From Hypsibius dujardini (lineage: Eukaryota; Tardigrada; Eutardigrada; Parachela; Hypsibiidae): DNA of 22,699 nucleotides. The DNA lies in NCBI GenBank assembly GCA_001579985.1, contig LRSR01002562.1:1-22699 (forward strand), given 5' to 3'. Shown in pieces: positions 1 to 10,573 of the stretch. How positions within the stretch are numbered: position 1 is the stretch's first letter; every line of letters starts with the position of its first letter. Under the pieces are notes generated by a model that saw nothing but the letters and a program-made list of their open reading frames with translations, searched no databases and was not told the DNA's origin. The translations under genes and the position numbers were made by a program.

Positions 1-670
1 ACAAACAGGAGCATACATTTCTATTTGTGATTACCGTTGACGCGGTGGCTAATTAGACTTATCGAATCGACCCTATTATACTAGTAGAACAACGGACGGA
101 GACCGCTTGTCGTATTACTAGGACGAAAGAAGAGGAGACTAAGAAATGCAAAACTGATACTTTCATAACAGCAACTCGCGAGCTTATATAAGCGCTACGA
201 GTGCGTACATGCACAAGTACGTGTACAAGGTATTAAATGACCAATGGCCACATCTACGTAAACACCCACCAAGACAGAGTACAGAAGCGTTCATAAACAT
301 GTCAGAGCTGTCCACATAGGACAGAGTACAGAAATGCTTACAAATAGATTAGAACTCACTCCAATACAGAACAGTACTGAAGTACGTGTATGCTAATAAC
401 ATTAAGCGATGACCAGACGCGGGGTGATGATGACAGGCAAGAAGGCCCTGTTTTGCGGTCCGGACGTTGACGGATTAGCAGACGCGACACCGTTCACACA
501 ACACATCAAGAGGTCCTCGAAATTTGCTTCAGTTGTTTGCTGACGACGTTCAGAGAGAATAATATCACACTAATTGAAAGTGTGTCCAATATGGGCTGTG
601 GAACCAGGGGCCGAAAAAACTCGAATCGCAGAACTTTTCATTCGAGGAAACTTCACACAATTCTAGCTGT
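1..670. other. left-edge non-coding DNA
   Basis: I see no supportable gene here. Two copies of a 14-base direct repeat (GACAGAGTACAGAA) lie at 273-286 and 320-333, 47 bases apart. The right part (about 430-670) probably includes the decayed N-terminal half of the neighbouring mariner transposase, but I could not follow a reading frame through it. I looked for terminal inverted repeats of that transposon and found no convincing pair. Confidence 0.5.
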
Positions 671-1345
671 TTAATTCACAGCCCGAGGTTCTTGCGCTAC
701 ATCAACGGTCGTAAAAGGAAGAATGTTGTTACCATTGATGAGGCCTGGGTGTATCTGATTGACGTTAACGAGATCCGGAAGATTTACTACGAGTTTCGGG
801 GAGAACGGAGTCCGTAAAGTTGGACCGATTTCTGGAAGGAATCTCACCCCAAGGGCGTCTTGTTTGTGGCCGGCGTTTGCTCCTGTGGAAAAACCGCGAT
901 CCGCTTCGTCGAACCCGGATCAAAAATCAACAATGAGTCTTACATCCAACATGTTTTGAAGCTGCTTTTCAAGAACGACATTCGGAAACTATTTCCGGGA
1001 GAGCTTATCAACAAGGTCGTCTTCCACCATGACAGTGCTCCAGCTCAATCTTCCGGAATCACCCAAGAATAGCTTCGAAATTCCGGAATCAAATTCATTC
1101 CGAAAGAGCACTGGATGGGCAACAGCCCTGACTTGGCCCCCATGGATTTCCGTGTAAACGGTCTGTTTAAATGGAAATTGTTTGACCAACGTGCCACTAG
1201 AGTGGCAAGTTTTGAACGGGTTATGCAATAGGTAAGCTTGAATTTGGACCAAAATAAAATTAATAACGCTTTGCGATCGTAGTCAAAGCGTGTTAAACTC
1301 ACGAAAGAGAGGCAGGGGCTTAAAATTGAGCATGTTTCGAAAAAT
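671..1345 (+). mobile_element. mariner-type (DD37D-like) transposase relic
   Basis: One plus-strand frame reads as the catalytic half of a Tc1/mariner DDE transposase. It has NVVTIDEAWVYL (first Asp, about 722), KGVLFVAGVCSCGKTAIRF, VVFHHDSAPAQSS (second Asp) and NSPDLAPMDFRVNGLFKWK (third Asp). Counting residues from the HHD aspartate to the MD aspartate gives 37 between them, against 34 in classic mariners, so it resembles the DD37D branch. The frame is interrupted by four in-frame stops (near 814, 1069, 1229 and 1280) and the N-terminal DNA-binding half is unreadable, so it cannot encode active enzyme. The stop load suggests an old insertion. Inverted ends and TA target duplications were not found. 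Confidence 0.85.
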
Positions 1346-1439
1346 TCGAAGTGAAATTGTGCACGTGGGAATTAATTAAAAACTGAGCACCATTAAGTGG
1401 TTTAATCTCTGTACTGTTGTACGTAGTATGGAATGAATT

Positions 1440-1715
1440 TCTATTCCATTATTCCAGGCCCTTAGCCACCTGGGCTCCCCTAAAACAGGCAAGGAGTGGG
1501 CTATGGCTTAGTGGGCCACGTTTGGTCTCTGCACAATAAATCAAAAAAATAGAATCTCAAGGCTAGAAATTCGATAAAACATAACAATTCTACTCCATGC
1601 AGTTCCATTCCAACTCCACTCCCAACTCCAGCTGTTTCAACTCCAACTCCGGCCAAAAACTCCGGAGTGGAGTTGAAAAACTCCAAAATTCGGATTCGGA
1701 GTTGTCCATCTCTGT
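1440..1715. repeat. AACTCC-rich degenerate repeat
   Basis: From about 1595 to 1710 the sequence is built from variants of CAACTCC followed by their reverse complement (GGAGTTG), including ACTCCGGAGTGGAGTT, so this part can fold back on itself. The flank at 1440-1520 has TTCTATTCCATTATTCCAGG and a CCCTTAGCCACCTGGGC stretch that looks like dispersed repeat. It has no coding potential I trust. It may be the tail of a degraded non-autonomous element; the family is not recognised. Confidence 0.55.
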
Positions 1716-1834
1716 TTCCGATTAAGATCTAAATGCTCGAAAGGAAGCAGTTGTGAAGATAATTGACGTGTTGGCTCGGAATTAATTGTCCAACGTTTAC
1801 TGAGCATCATCCACTGCACTAGTCGCTTAGTTGT

Positions 1835-2285
1835 GTGTACATCTATGTTTTTTTCTCTGTTTTTTTTTAATCCACTTTGCGTTTGTTCGCCACGCTGGGT
1901 TTCTGATTTACTTACCATTCTATTTTACTCATACTGGATACACACATTTGCTTCGGTATTTTACATTTTTTTTTATGCGCATTCTCTCTTTATTTTTGGT
2001 TCACTTTCTTAGTTAGGCTGCCAAACAATTAAACGTATTTACAGAACTGTGTCAACTTCGTTTTACCGCAGTTATCAGCAACTAACCAGCTAGGGGAGTC
2101 AAAACGTATTTTCTTAATTAATTCCGAAATTTTAGTTTTCTGTGTTTCTCAGTTTTAGTTTTTTCGATTTTCATAGTTTTCCGCATTTTGGAGCTTTTAA
2201 TTTTCCCTTCTTTTCAGTTTCGTTAAATTAGATTTTCGTAGTTATCCCTTTTTAATTTTTTTCTCGTATTTTTCATGTATGCCTA
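1835..2285. repeat. T-rich low-complexity tract
   Basis: This tract is strongly T-rich on the plus strand, with many TTTT runs and repeated TTTTAG/TTTTCAG words. The short open frames here are composition artefacts. It lies downstream (in gene direction) of the minus-strand receptor gene. The stretch from 2286 to 2758 also lacks a gene I can support. Confidence 0.5.
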
Positions 2286-2758
2286 GCCTTATTTGTGTAT
2301 ATTGCTGAATAAGCTTGCACTTGGATTGGATTGCGCGAAACGGTCAAATATGACCTTGAGCATGGACTTAGGACATACCAATCAGGCAACAACCTTACTC
2401 CTTACTACCTTACGGAAAACATTTTTCGGCTTTGCTTTACGCATATATAAAGGGCTTGCAACCGTCGCAAATTTTTAAGTGCATAATTAAGATAGGCTTA
2501 TAAAAAGTAGTAGTTGGTAAAAAGAAATAATTGCATAAATGGGTCGTAAGAAATAGATTCTAGAGTGTGTGCCGGCTACTGGAATTAACAGCTGATTAAT
2601 CATCAACCCTCGCTGAGAAAGAAACTCCATCCACTCAATGTTGACTGCGAAAGTGCCCGTGTTCCGCGTGTGCAGTGAAGTGTATTTTGACAGCGGACGA
2701 ATCGATGCCAACATATGAATCGAAACACGTGGCCGAACCCAATCCTAAAAAGCCCAAC

Positions 2759-2844
2759 CTGGCACGCCGTCTTCTCCCTTTTCAAGCAGCAGGACTGAAT
2801 TGAGATTCCACCATAATTCATGTAGACGCTGGTAATATAACAAC
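2759..2844 (-). CDS. tentative cytoplasmic exon of the ANF-type receptor
   Basis: This is a candidate exon 12 following the transmembrane exon. A 123-base GT-AG intron (2967-2845, GTCAGT ... GTGTAG) would join it in phase, giving a juxtamembrane segment that begins LLYYQRLHELWWNLNSVLLL and then EKGEDGVP, with a possible donor after 2759. Basic and tryptophan-bearing juxtamembrane segments are typical of receptor guanylyl cyclases before the kinase-homology domain, but this match is by character only. If the transmembrane exon were not spliced, translation would stop almost at once (KRSV then stop), giving a clearance-receptor-like short tail. An alternative acceptor at ATTACCAG, 14 bases further on, would put the exon in another frame. 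Confidence 0.35.
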
Positions 2845-2967
2845 CTACACGTTTCACAATTCGGCAGCCAAAGGTTACGTTATGGCGATGAGTTACACTC
2901 CCCGTCCCATGGACAAGTGGATAAAAATTGTCAAAGAACCGACAAATGTACAGAAAGCTATACTGAC

Positions 2968-5900
2968 CGTTTTACAGCCCAATAAATGGAGATAGCTGCC
3001 ATTATCACGACCACCACAACACCGACTATGGTCGAGGTCCATACGCTGCCTGTTGGTCAAAGGGTAGACTCAAATTAACATCGCGCAATACACGTTGTTC
3101 AGTTACCCAACTTGTTTCGTTTGCTTCTGCTCCCTTAGTTTTTCGTGTGTTAAAACGCATGGTTGCAATCTGATTCATCTTGATTTAACTCTGTCTTTCT
3201 GCGCATTTCTCAGTCCGTCTGTCTGTCTGTCTGTCTGTCTGTCTGTGTTACTTTTAATATACAGTAAGGTGTTACGCGAGATACTTTGAATCACAAAGTA
3301 CTAAGTATAGAATGACTGAATATAAAATATGATACGTCAAAATTAATACATCATAAATGATATTGAATGTGAAATAATATGTAGTACTCTGAATAGCGTA
3401 ATAGAAAAATATCACTGGTTGAGTATAGTAGCTTAGTTGACTGCTTTTGTAAACACACCTGCCGTACACCGCAATCCTTGAAATCCGCAACCGGGTTCGC
3501 TTGGCACCGGCCAACTTCCGAGCGACCATTTGAAGGGCCGTAAAGTTTCCAAGCCGCTGGACTTGTCACTTGGTTCATAGGACATGAAGGGCTGAAAGAG
3601 CTCATTGTAAGACTCATACGCGAGTAGAACTAAGACGACCTCATCGTCACTTAGGGAGCAATTTGGAGGCATACTACGAATTTATCATCATCGTTGTCGT
3701 AGTAGCCGACTAAAATTTGCGGAATGCGTTGTCCCAGCTTGTCGAATGACACATTGCCGATCTTGGTTTGGAAAGTTCGGCCGATAAATTGCTTGGCCAG
3801 GAAAGCGCCGTCGTTAAAGTCAACTGGTGGCTGTTGACGACGTAATTCATCTGCTACCTTAAATGAGATCAAAAACAGACTTTTTCAAGAGGGCGCATCG
3901 ACATCTTTATCCGTGATGTCGATTTAAATATTAAAATAACAAAATGTCACAAAAATAATCCAATTTATAGTATTTTTAATCATGGTAGAAAGAGTAATGA
4001 CAATAAAGGTGCACGTTCGTGTGATCTAATAAACCTACAGTAATCTCCATTATTCCCAATGAAAATAGCCCAAAACCCATGACATTGTTAATAAATACGT
4101 ACTTTCACCATTGGATATTAAGTTGACGCGTGGATAACTCAGAGCTACCTTCTAGGCCGTAGGCACTTACATTGGCAACTATCACGACTGATGCGTAGGA
4201 TGATGCCGCATGCAATGGTGGCTGTTTTGAAGCGGTAATCATCAGAACAGAGAAGAAATTACCGGGGAATAATATTCAATCCATTCACCTGCTTGTTGAG
4301 AGGGTACGTGTAATTGTACAGTTTCTTGGACATGTTCTTCCAGACGTTTACAAAGGGATGCGACGGCCTCATTTCGTGTCCCACGAATTCCCGCTCCCCG
4401 CCCATGCCAACCATCAAGCAGGAAGGATATATCTTTCGCGCCTCCTACATGCAGATGGATTAAAGCTAAAAGTAATTGCAGTGATCGGTAATAATTAAGA
4501 AAAGCCATACCTCAAAATGATACTCATCAGATATATTCCGTAAACGGCTACCGTCAAACGGCATATTGATGGGAGCTTGCAGTACATAAACCTAATTCAA
4601 AACAGCGTTTGCAAAGTAAACGAAATACATCAACGTAGTAAGCTCCTTCCCAAAACTCCAAAAAAAAGGTTGGGATAACTTTTTATTTTGGTTAAAAGGT
4701 TAGTCCCAAGCAACTCTAAATTCCGTTTTTTTAATGGTCTTCAATCTGCTAACTATTTAAAAAGAAGATAGCTTGAAGCGTTGAGATTGTAATGGTTCTC
4801 ACATATGATCCCTTGGTCATGCCCCTTGCGCCCGCCTGAATCTGAAACGAGCAAAACCTGCATTGTACAGCAATTCATTCTTGTCTCTGATGCAAGGTAT
4901 CTACAGTACAAACCAATAATTTATTAGTTGGTAAGGAGTCTGCGCTTAAAATCATAACTGCAACCGCAAAAACAGACTTGGAGTATACGCCCAGTGTGTA
5001 AAGATAATTTGTATTTTACTCACTGCGACTAGATGCGGTAAACTGGTCAAGTATGGCGTTGAGCACATCCTCGGTGACCGGTCCGGTTAGACTGACAAGC
5101 ATAAAGTACGTCTGGATCCGTGGACTAGCTTTGGATAATACGTCGAAAATAGCACGCCCCTGTGATTCAAATCCACCATTGCTGTTGGGGCCGCCCCTTT
5201 CTGTGAGGACCGTAACGGTGGTCCAGTTGTATAACTGAGCCAGCTTTAAGAAGGCGTTGTTGTATGACATAAAAAACGGCGACACCGCCGTGGTCAACAA
5301 GGTCGGAAATTGAGACTTGTCGGTCAGGTATTCGCTTGATATACCGCTAAATAGGATTGAAAAATAGCAAAGATTGCTTAACAAAAAAACGGAAGGAGAT
5401 CTACCGACAAAGTGAATGTTCCAGTATTTGCCCCTCTCCCAAGGGCCTGGGATGGCTTAGGCTACAAGTCCCCCCTTTGTCCCACTCATTTGCATACTTT
5501 CTGATGTAAACTGATGTCCGCCAATTCGACAATTGCGAATTGATCTTTTTTGTACTCCCTCATGTTTTCTCAACACAATCATAGTTCAAACCCTAAATAT
5601 TGGACATTGCTCGAGCGAGTTCTGAGTGAAAATACTCACCCAGTTGTATCTTCACTCCCAAGATTATGTTCACATCATTTACTCGAGCAGTGTGCAAGTA
5701 TCGGGGTTTTTACAAAAGATCAAGGGACAGTTGGGTTTTTACAAAAGATCAAGGGACAGTTGGGTTTTTCAATAACATCAAATTTATCATGAAAATTCAG
5801 AGGAACACTGGTCAGCACACGTAAAAGCAAAAAGGGATCAATTCGATGTCACATTTGAGTGAAAATGCAGGCATGAGGGCATAAGAAATAAATGCAAATG

Positions 5901-6401
5901 TTTTACCTCGATAGGACAACTTTATTGAGACCGTTGCCAAACTGCTGAATTCCCGGGAGGCTATTACCACAACCTGCGACAAGATTTGCTATCTTTTATG
6001 AACCATTCATGCGTGAACTCTTACGACAATCGCCCCCACAAACCTGATAGGATGAAAAGGGTCCAGCAGTTGCGCCCCTCGATAGGTCGCTGGCGTCTCT
6101 TTGTGTAAAAGTACTCGGCAACCTGGCTGTCACTTGGCAATGCCAACCTGGTGCAATCAACCTCAATTGGGCTGCTATTGTCAATGACGAAAGTTTGCGA
6201 AAGATTAAGAGATGGATAATCGTGCTTCACTTCTTCCAGGGCTGTCTCAAAAGCGGGGCCACAGGACGGCAATCCGCCTTTTATTTCTGTGCTCATCGAG
6301 AATGGGGAAATTATTTCAATATCTAGTGTACCATCAGCCTGAACAGGTCCACACTGAAATGCAACAACTCCGATAACAGTAACCAATCTCACGAGTGGCA
6401 T
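2968..6401 (-). CDS. ANF-receptor-fold single-pass receptor (natriuretic peptide / guanylyl cyclase receptor class)
   Basis: Minus-strand gene with 11 exons, all GT-AG and all joining in phase: 6401-6044, 5973-5907, 5346-5024, 4957-4914, 4841-4803, 4591-4511, 4444-4289, 4221-4171, 3857-3675, 3591-3459 and 3049-2968. They give about 505 residues. The start at 6401 opens a signal peptide (MPLVRLVTVIGVVAFQCG...). The bilobed ligand-binding domain follows, with GGCGNSLPGIQQFGNG (exons 1-2; the usual 'GC' motif), LTDKSQFPTLL, KLAQLYNWTTVTVL, RGMTKGSYVYVLQAP (exons 5-6), HPFVNVWKNMSKKLYNYTYP (exon 7) and GRTFQTKIGNVSFDKLGQRI (exon 9). The domain closes with SEPGCGFQGLRC, as in natriuretic peptide receptors (WP...P.CGF). 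A single helix follows (STIVGVVVVVIMAAISIYW), then KR. The protein should bind an extracellular ligand at the plasma membrane. No guanylyl-cyclase catalytic motif is visible between here and the window start, so the effector half is either beyond the edge, short or lost. The acceptor of exon 10 (CTCTTTCAG at 3592) was chosen for its pyrimidine tract; TATGAG, 21 bases upstream, is also in phase. Confidence 0.9.
3217..3246. repeat. (GTCT)n microsatellite in a receptor intron
   Basis: About seven uninterrupted GTCT units lie inside the 409-base intron 10 of the minus-strand ANF-type receptor. The repeat has no coding role. Confidence 0.9.
5704..5769. repeat. 29-base tandem duplication in intron 2 of the receptor
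   Basis: The unit GGGTTTTTACAAAAGATC... of 29 bases starts at 5704, 5733 and 5762 (two full copies and the start of a third), with no mismatch between the two full copies. It lies in the 560-base intron 2 of the ANF-type receptor. Exact identity points to a recent local slip. Confidence 0.9.
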
Positions 6402-7904
6402 TCTCAAAACCGTTTTATATTTGGTCGACCAGAACGAATGTTGGTATGTGTTCGGTGGCACTTTGAAGATCAGAATGCAGAGAAAGTTTTTAATTAATTT
6501 TAAGTATTCGAAGCAGAACAATGCTTTAACATCAAGTGTTAACAGGCGATAATATATACAAAGCCGTCCTGACGATTTTCATTCCCTTTCAGGCCTCTAG
6601 CACTGATATAGGGCAATACTTATGAGCAGATCATGGGTTGTTATTTTGACCTTTGGCAGCGCAAAATGCGCACATATTATTCCATTCCATGAAAGTAAAG
6701 ATCTTATTTATGTAAGGTGAGATTTCTGACGCCTTTTCTAATGCGTATGTTAATAAGTCAGAATTAGTCAAATATCAATATTCTGACCTTACAAAAGCCC
6801 ATCGCGAAATTAATTAGGAGGAGTCAATGTGCAGGGAACCGAAGCAAGGCTCTAGTTAGGATCTTTTTATATATCGAAATCAGTGCTTGTGGTCTTCATG
6901 TTTTTTCTCTAATGATAAATATAAGATCACCTAAATGATTTGATAGTTTTACTCATTTCCTTTATCTTGGATTGGTATTTCCCTGACAATCACCCGGAAA
7001 AGAAGCGAAAAAGAGCGGTTCTTATTAAAGCACCAAAGTGTACACAGATCTGACCTTTGAGCTGCACGATAGAATATTTCATTTAGCTCAAGGTTTAACG
7101 GGAAAGGGCAGAAACTCTCTGACAAAAATGCAAAAAATCTCCGTGCGCTTATTGACCAGACATTGTGAAAAATGATTCAATTGTCTATTCATTGCATAGT
7201 CTATATCGTGAATGCAATTCGCTGGCAGTTCGGCTATAAAAAAGCTGTTAAGATTTTCCGCGATCAGCAAAATCTTTAAAATTGTTAAATATTTTGGTTA
7301 AATTTCAAATCTCTTTTGTGTCACATGGTCTGAACCAATGTCGGCCTACTGGACGTTTCCAAAATTAAAGTATTTGTCCAAACTGTTTATTTTCAAAATT
7401 TTTGACGACTTCCATGTCCGTTTCCGGATCTCCGGTTCCGATTGTAAGTTATTAGAGGATAAAAGTAGGCACAGCCTTCCAAACAGACAGACGAATTAGT
7501 TAAGCAGGTGAAATAATTTTAAAGATTTTGACGGTCGCAGTTACATAGTAAGGGCTGCATTATGTTTTGCCCGTTAATTGCGACTAGACACAAACAAAAG
7601 ACACTGGACTCCTCTCACTGCTTGGAGGTATGGACCACGTCGTAGGCTTATATAGAAGAGCCCTTTCAATTTCGATGAGAATAGTGTTCCCCTCTCGCCT
7701 TAAAACGGAAAGTAAAGCACTTGCCGCCTGCCGATAAAAGCGACTATCTCGATTAGTATCATCGATGACAGTCCTTATGCTACTTGGCCGATCAGATAAT
7801 CAGACTCTGTAAAATGGTGAGTCTCTTGTATCTGTTGACGCGGTGATAATTTAGGCATGAGAAAAGCTAGATTAATTCTTAATTCTGTTCAGGCGCACTA
7901 GGCA
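6402..7904. other. intergenic region upstream of the receptor gene
   Basis: I find no gene in this 1.5 kb. It separates the start of the intact ANF-type receptor (6401) from the decayed tandem copy. At about 7720-7790 the minus strand shows a faint helix-like reading (MILIEIVAFIG) that could be a ruined transmembrane exon of the decayed copy, but this is too weak to annotate. The 5' part must hold the receptor promoter; I could not identify specific elements. Confidence 0.5.
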
Positions 7905-8904
7905 TACACCGTGTTTCATGGACCCGCAGTAGGGTTCACTAGCTACCGGCTATGATCTGCTGGACCATTTCGGTGATTATAAAATTTTCAGGTCTGGAGA
8001 TTTCGTACTTAGTTGATATGACAAGAGGACTGAAAGATCAATGCAAACGCCAGAAAATGAGTTATGGGCATAAACGATACAATAACGTAAATACGTTTAC
8101 CACGAAATGGTCCTCATTGGCGTCATAGTAGGCGATTGAAATTTGCGGAATACGTTGACCTAGTTGGTCGAAGGCTATATTGCCGACCTTAGTTTGAAAA
8201 GTTCGCCCGAAAAAGTGGCTCGCCAGAAGGGTGCAATTGTTGGAGTCGAAGGGTGGTCGCTGTCGACGACGTAATTCATCAGCGACCTGGCATTAGAAAC
8301 CAGCCACTTGGTGTTCACGTGATAATAACTATCGGACAGCTTTGTCCACCATTTTTTACTTCAATTTAATTAATAAAAACATTCTATATCTCAAGCAATT
8401 ACCGTTATCATTGACGATCGCAATTACCACTCATATTACATTCTTAAAATGAAGAGCTTATGCAGTTGTAGGATTTTGAAACAATCTTGGCCGACCTTAG
8501 GAATTTCCCGCGCATTAACTAATTACCGACAATTCTATCAAATAAAAGCAAACAGTTATTTTACCAGAGAGTGATACTGCTATATCATATTAATCTGCTG
8601 GCTAATTAATTTACACTGGCAGTTACTATTGACACTTACCTGGAACACAATCATTACGGATGCGTAACCGCAAGTCGCATGCACTGGTGGCTCTTTCGCA
8701 ATCAATGGTAGCAGATATAATTAGCCTTTACAGTGTTCATGAAGGATTGACCTCACTTGCTTGTTGACCGGATAAGCATAATTATAATGGTCTTTTGAGT
8801 CGGCTTTCCAGACGTTTTCGAAGGGATGCGAGGACATCCCGTTGTTGGACCACGCCCAACAAGTCCTCAGACCCAATCAGCACAGCTATTTGACTCTTCA
8901 ATAC
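7905..8904 (-). pseudogene. decayed partial tandem copy of the ANF-type receptor
   Basis: Four exon remnants match exons 7-10 of the intact receptor, in the same order and strand. (a) About 8904-8757 ends with HPFENVWKADSKDHYNYAYP; its 148-base length against 156 and the change of frame between LIGSEDLLG and HPFENVW show a frameshift. (b) 8690-8640 is 51 bases like exon 8 (PPVHATCGYASVMIV). (c) 8286-8101 is intact with good splice sites, reading VADELRRRQRPPFD... and GRTFQTKVGNIAFDQLGQRI. (d) About 8029-7905 aligns base for base with exon 10 (KWSSRS, stop, PVASEPYCG) but carries in-frame stops, and the CGF motif reads CGS. Exons 1-5 have no counterpart upstream; a piece near 9022 (VYVIH, stop) may be exon 6. 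It arose by tandem duplication followed by decay, and would not give a working receptor. Confidence 0.85.
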
Positions 8905-9102
8905 CTTATTTACTTAGTAACTCTATATACCCTAATAACCCTATTCTGCTGCCACAGCTAATCACTTGTATGTAATTCTGATGTGTGTGCTATTTACTAT
9001 CATTGCTATAGTTAATGGATAACATAAACCCAGGCAGCCCATCGTAAATTTTGTCACAAGACGCGTCCGGGAAATTCTCAATCAACCAAACTTATCGATG
9101 GA

Positions 9103-10573
9103 TTAGGATGAACACTTGTCACAGATGCAAACCGTCATGCTCCTGAATCTGCCACATTTTCCATGGCCTTGACCGTCGTTCTCGCAGGCTTGACTGCATT
9201 CTATGTTGTTATCAACACAGGCTCCAAAATACGTAGTACTCACGCAAATAGGGCGGCCTAGAAAAACAGTGATTAAATATTGCGGATTATACTTTTTAAA
9301 AAGTCTGCATTCCACTTCTTTGGAACCCTTCGTATAAAACAAGGAACACTAAGCTTCTAGTTGCGATTTTTCACGATTTAATTAAGACATGTCTAGTATA
9401 TTTACATCACACAAACTGACCTGTCGTAGTGGCAGCGGTACTCGGGGCTCGAAGCAAATCCGCAGAACAGTTGTAAAATTTGTTGATTTTTCTTATATCA
9501 CCGGGGCTCAGTTGCAGCTGCTGACCGATCTGTTTGTTTTTGTACTTTTCTTTTGGTCTCACGGTCCATACTGACGGGTCGATGGCCCAATCAAACATCC
9601 CATCATGCAAAATAGAATCGAAATCATACGGCTCTCCAAATCCCGTGTTGTTCTCAAACTTCTGGAACTGGTCTCTCTCGTCTAAAACAATTTCTGAGTA
9701 ATTTTTCCTACCGAACAACATGTAGTCCCTTTGCGACTGACCTGTTGCGATATTGGAAAAATTAATATCCACATATTCATCTCGATCAATCCGTGCATGC
9801 TCGTGGTCAAACCCTAAGGGAATAAAAAATACAGTACAGCTTTATGAGCAGCATATGACTGCCACATGGAGTCGTGCAGGATTACATACCTAGACTATGC
9901 ATCAATTGGTGCTGGGCTTTTCCGTAGTGGTCGTCCGACAAACAGACTGTTCGGAAAGTCGAAGCATGATTTTCCACATACGTTTCTTGTTTCTTTCAAC
10001 AATCGAATATGCTTGCTTACGACCTATACTGATATAAACCCTTTGTCCACCAGAATGTCGGTTGCCGACGACGCCGGAAGAACAGCTTTGTAACAGAACA
10101 TATCGTACTATATCATCATGTGAATACGAATGAACTTAAGATGTGCTTACAATGCAGAAGAACTGATTATCAGATAATCCGTTTGATTTGTTAGCTGAAC
10201 AAAACGAATGCATGTGGAGTTTTCAAATCCCTCCATAACCTTTAGCACCAGCATGCGGTAATGTTGAGCGCCTTAATACCACACAAACTTGACAAATCCC
10301 GCAGTATGAATCCTCTAGTCTTCAGTTGAAGCAAGTGAGCCTTACTTGTTTGCTCATAAATCCTAGAGAAAATATATGGCACCACTCCACCCGGCCATCG
10401 AAAATCATTTTGTGCTTTGTTCTACGACAAGAATGAACGAACGTACGGTGCCTTTCATGTTGGATTATCACAAAATGAGCTTACCCGTGCTGATCCATCG
10501 GTGGCGAGGAATTCGCCATCGATTCTATCAATACTACCTCCTGCCGCTGGCCTAGTCTTAGTGGTATTGAGGC
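9103..10573 (-). CDS. pseudo-astacin with C-terminal drosomycin-like (CS-alpha-beta) domain
   Basis: Seven in-phase exons: 10573-10485, 10421-10346, 10271-10151, 10085-10024, 9946-9890, 9813-9421 and 9257-9103 (stop). The propeptide end GSAR is followed by the mature N-terminus NKAQNDFRWPGGVVPYIF, typical of astacins. Next come ENSTCIRFVQLTNQTDY, CSSGVVGNRHSGGQRVYI, then GKAQHQLMHSLGFDHEHARI with RDEYVDINF, the Met-turn region YDFDSILHDGMFDW, and the domain end LSPGDIRKINKFYNC. Astacins are secreted zinc proteases with HExxHxxGFxHE; here the zinc histidines remain but Glu is Gln (HQLMH) and the SxMHY turn is SILHD, so proteolysis is probably lost. After a Thr/Ala linker the last exon adds eight cysteines spaced C-8-C-6-C-3-C-9-C-8-C-1-C-2-C, containing CSQAC, GKC and CIC, as in drosomycin and plant defensins. 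The first exon(s), with signal peptide, were not found. The donor ending exon 4 could instead lie after 10030. Confidence 0.88.

Noticed and set aside
2603-2857. 84-residue minus-strand open frame as the receptor tail
   Set aside because: It has no family resemblance. The alternative frame from the GTGTAG acceptor gives a more plausible juxtamembrane segment, though neither is proven.
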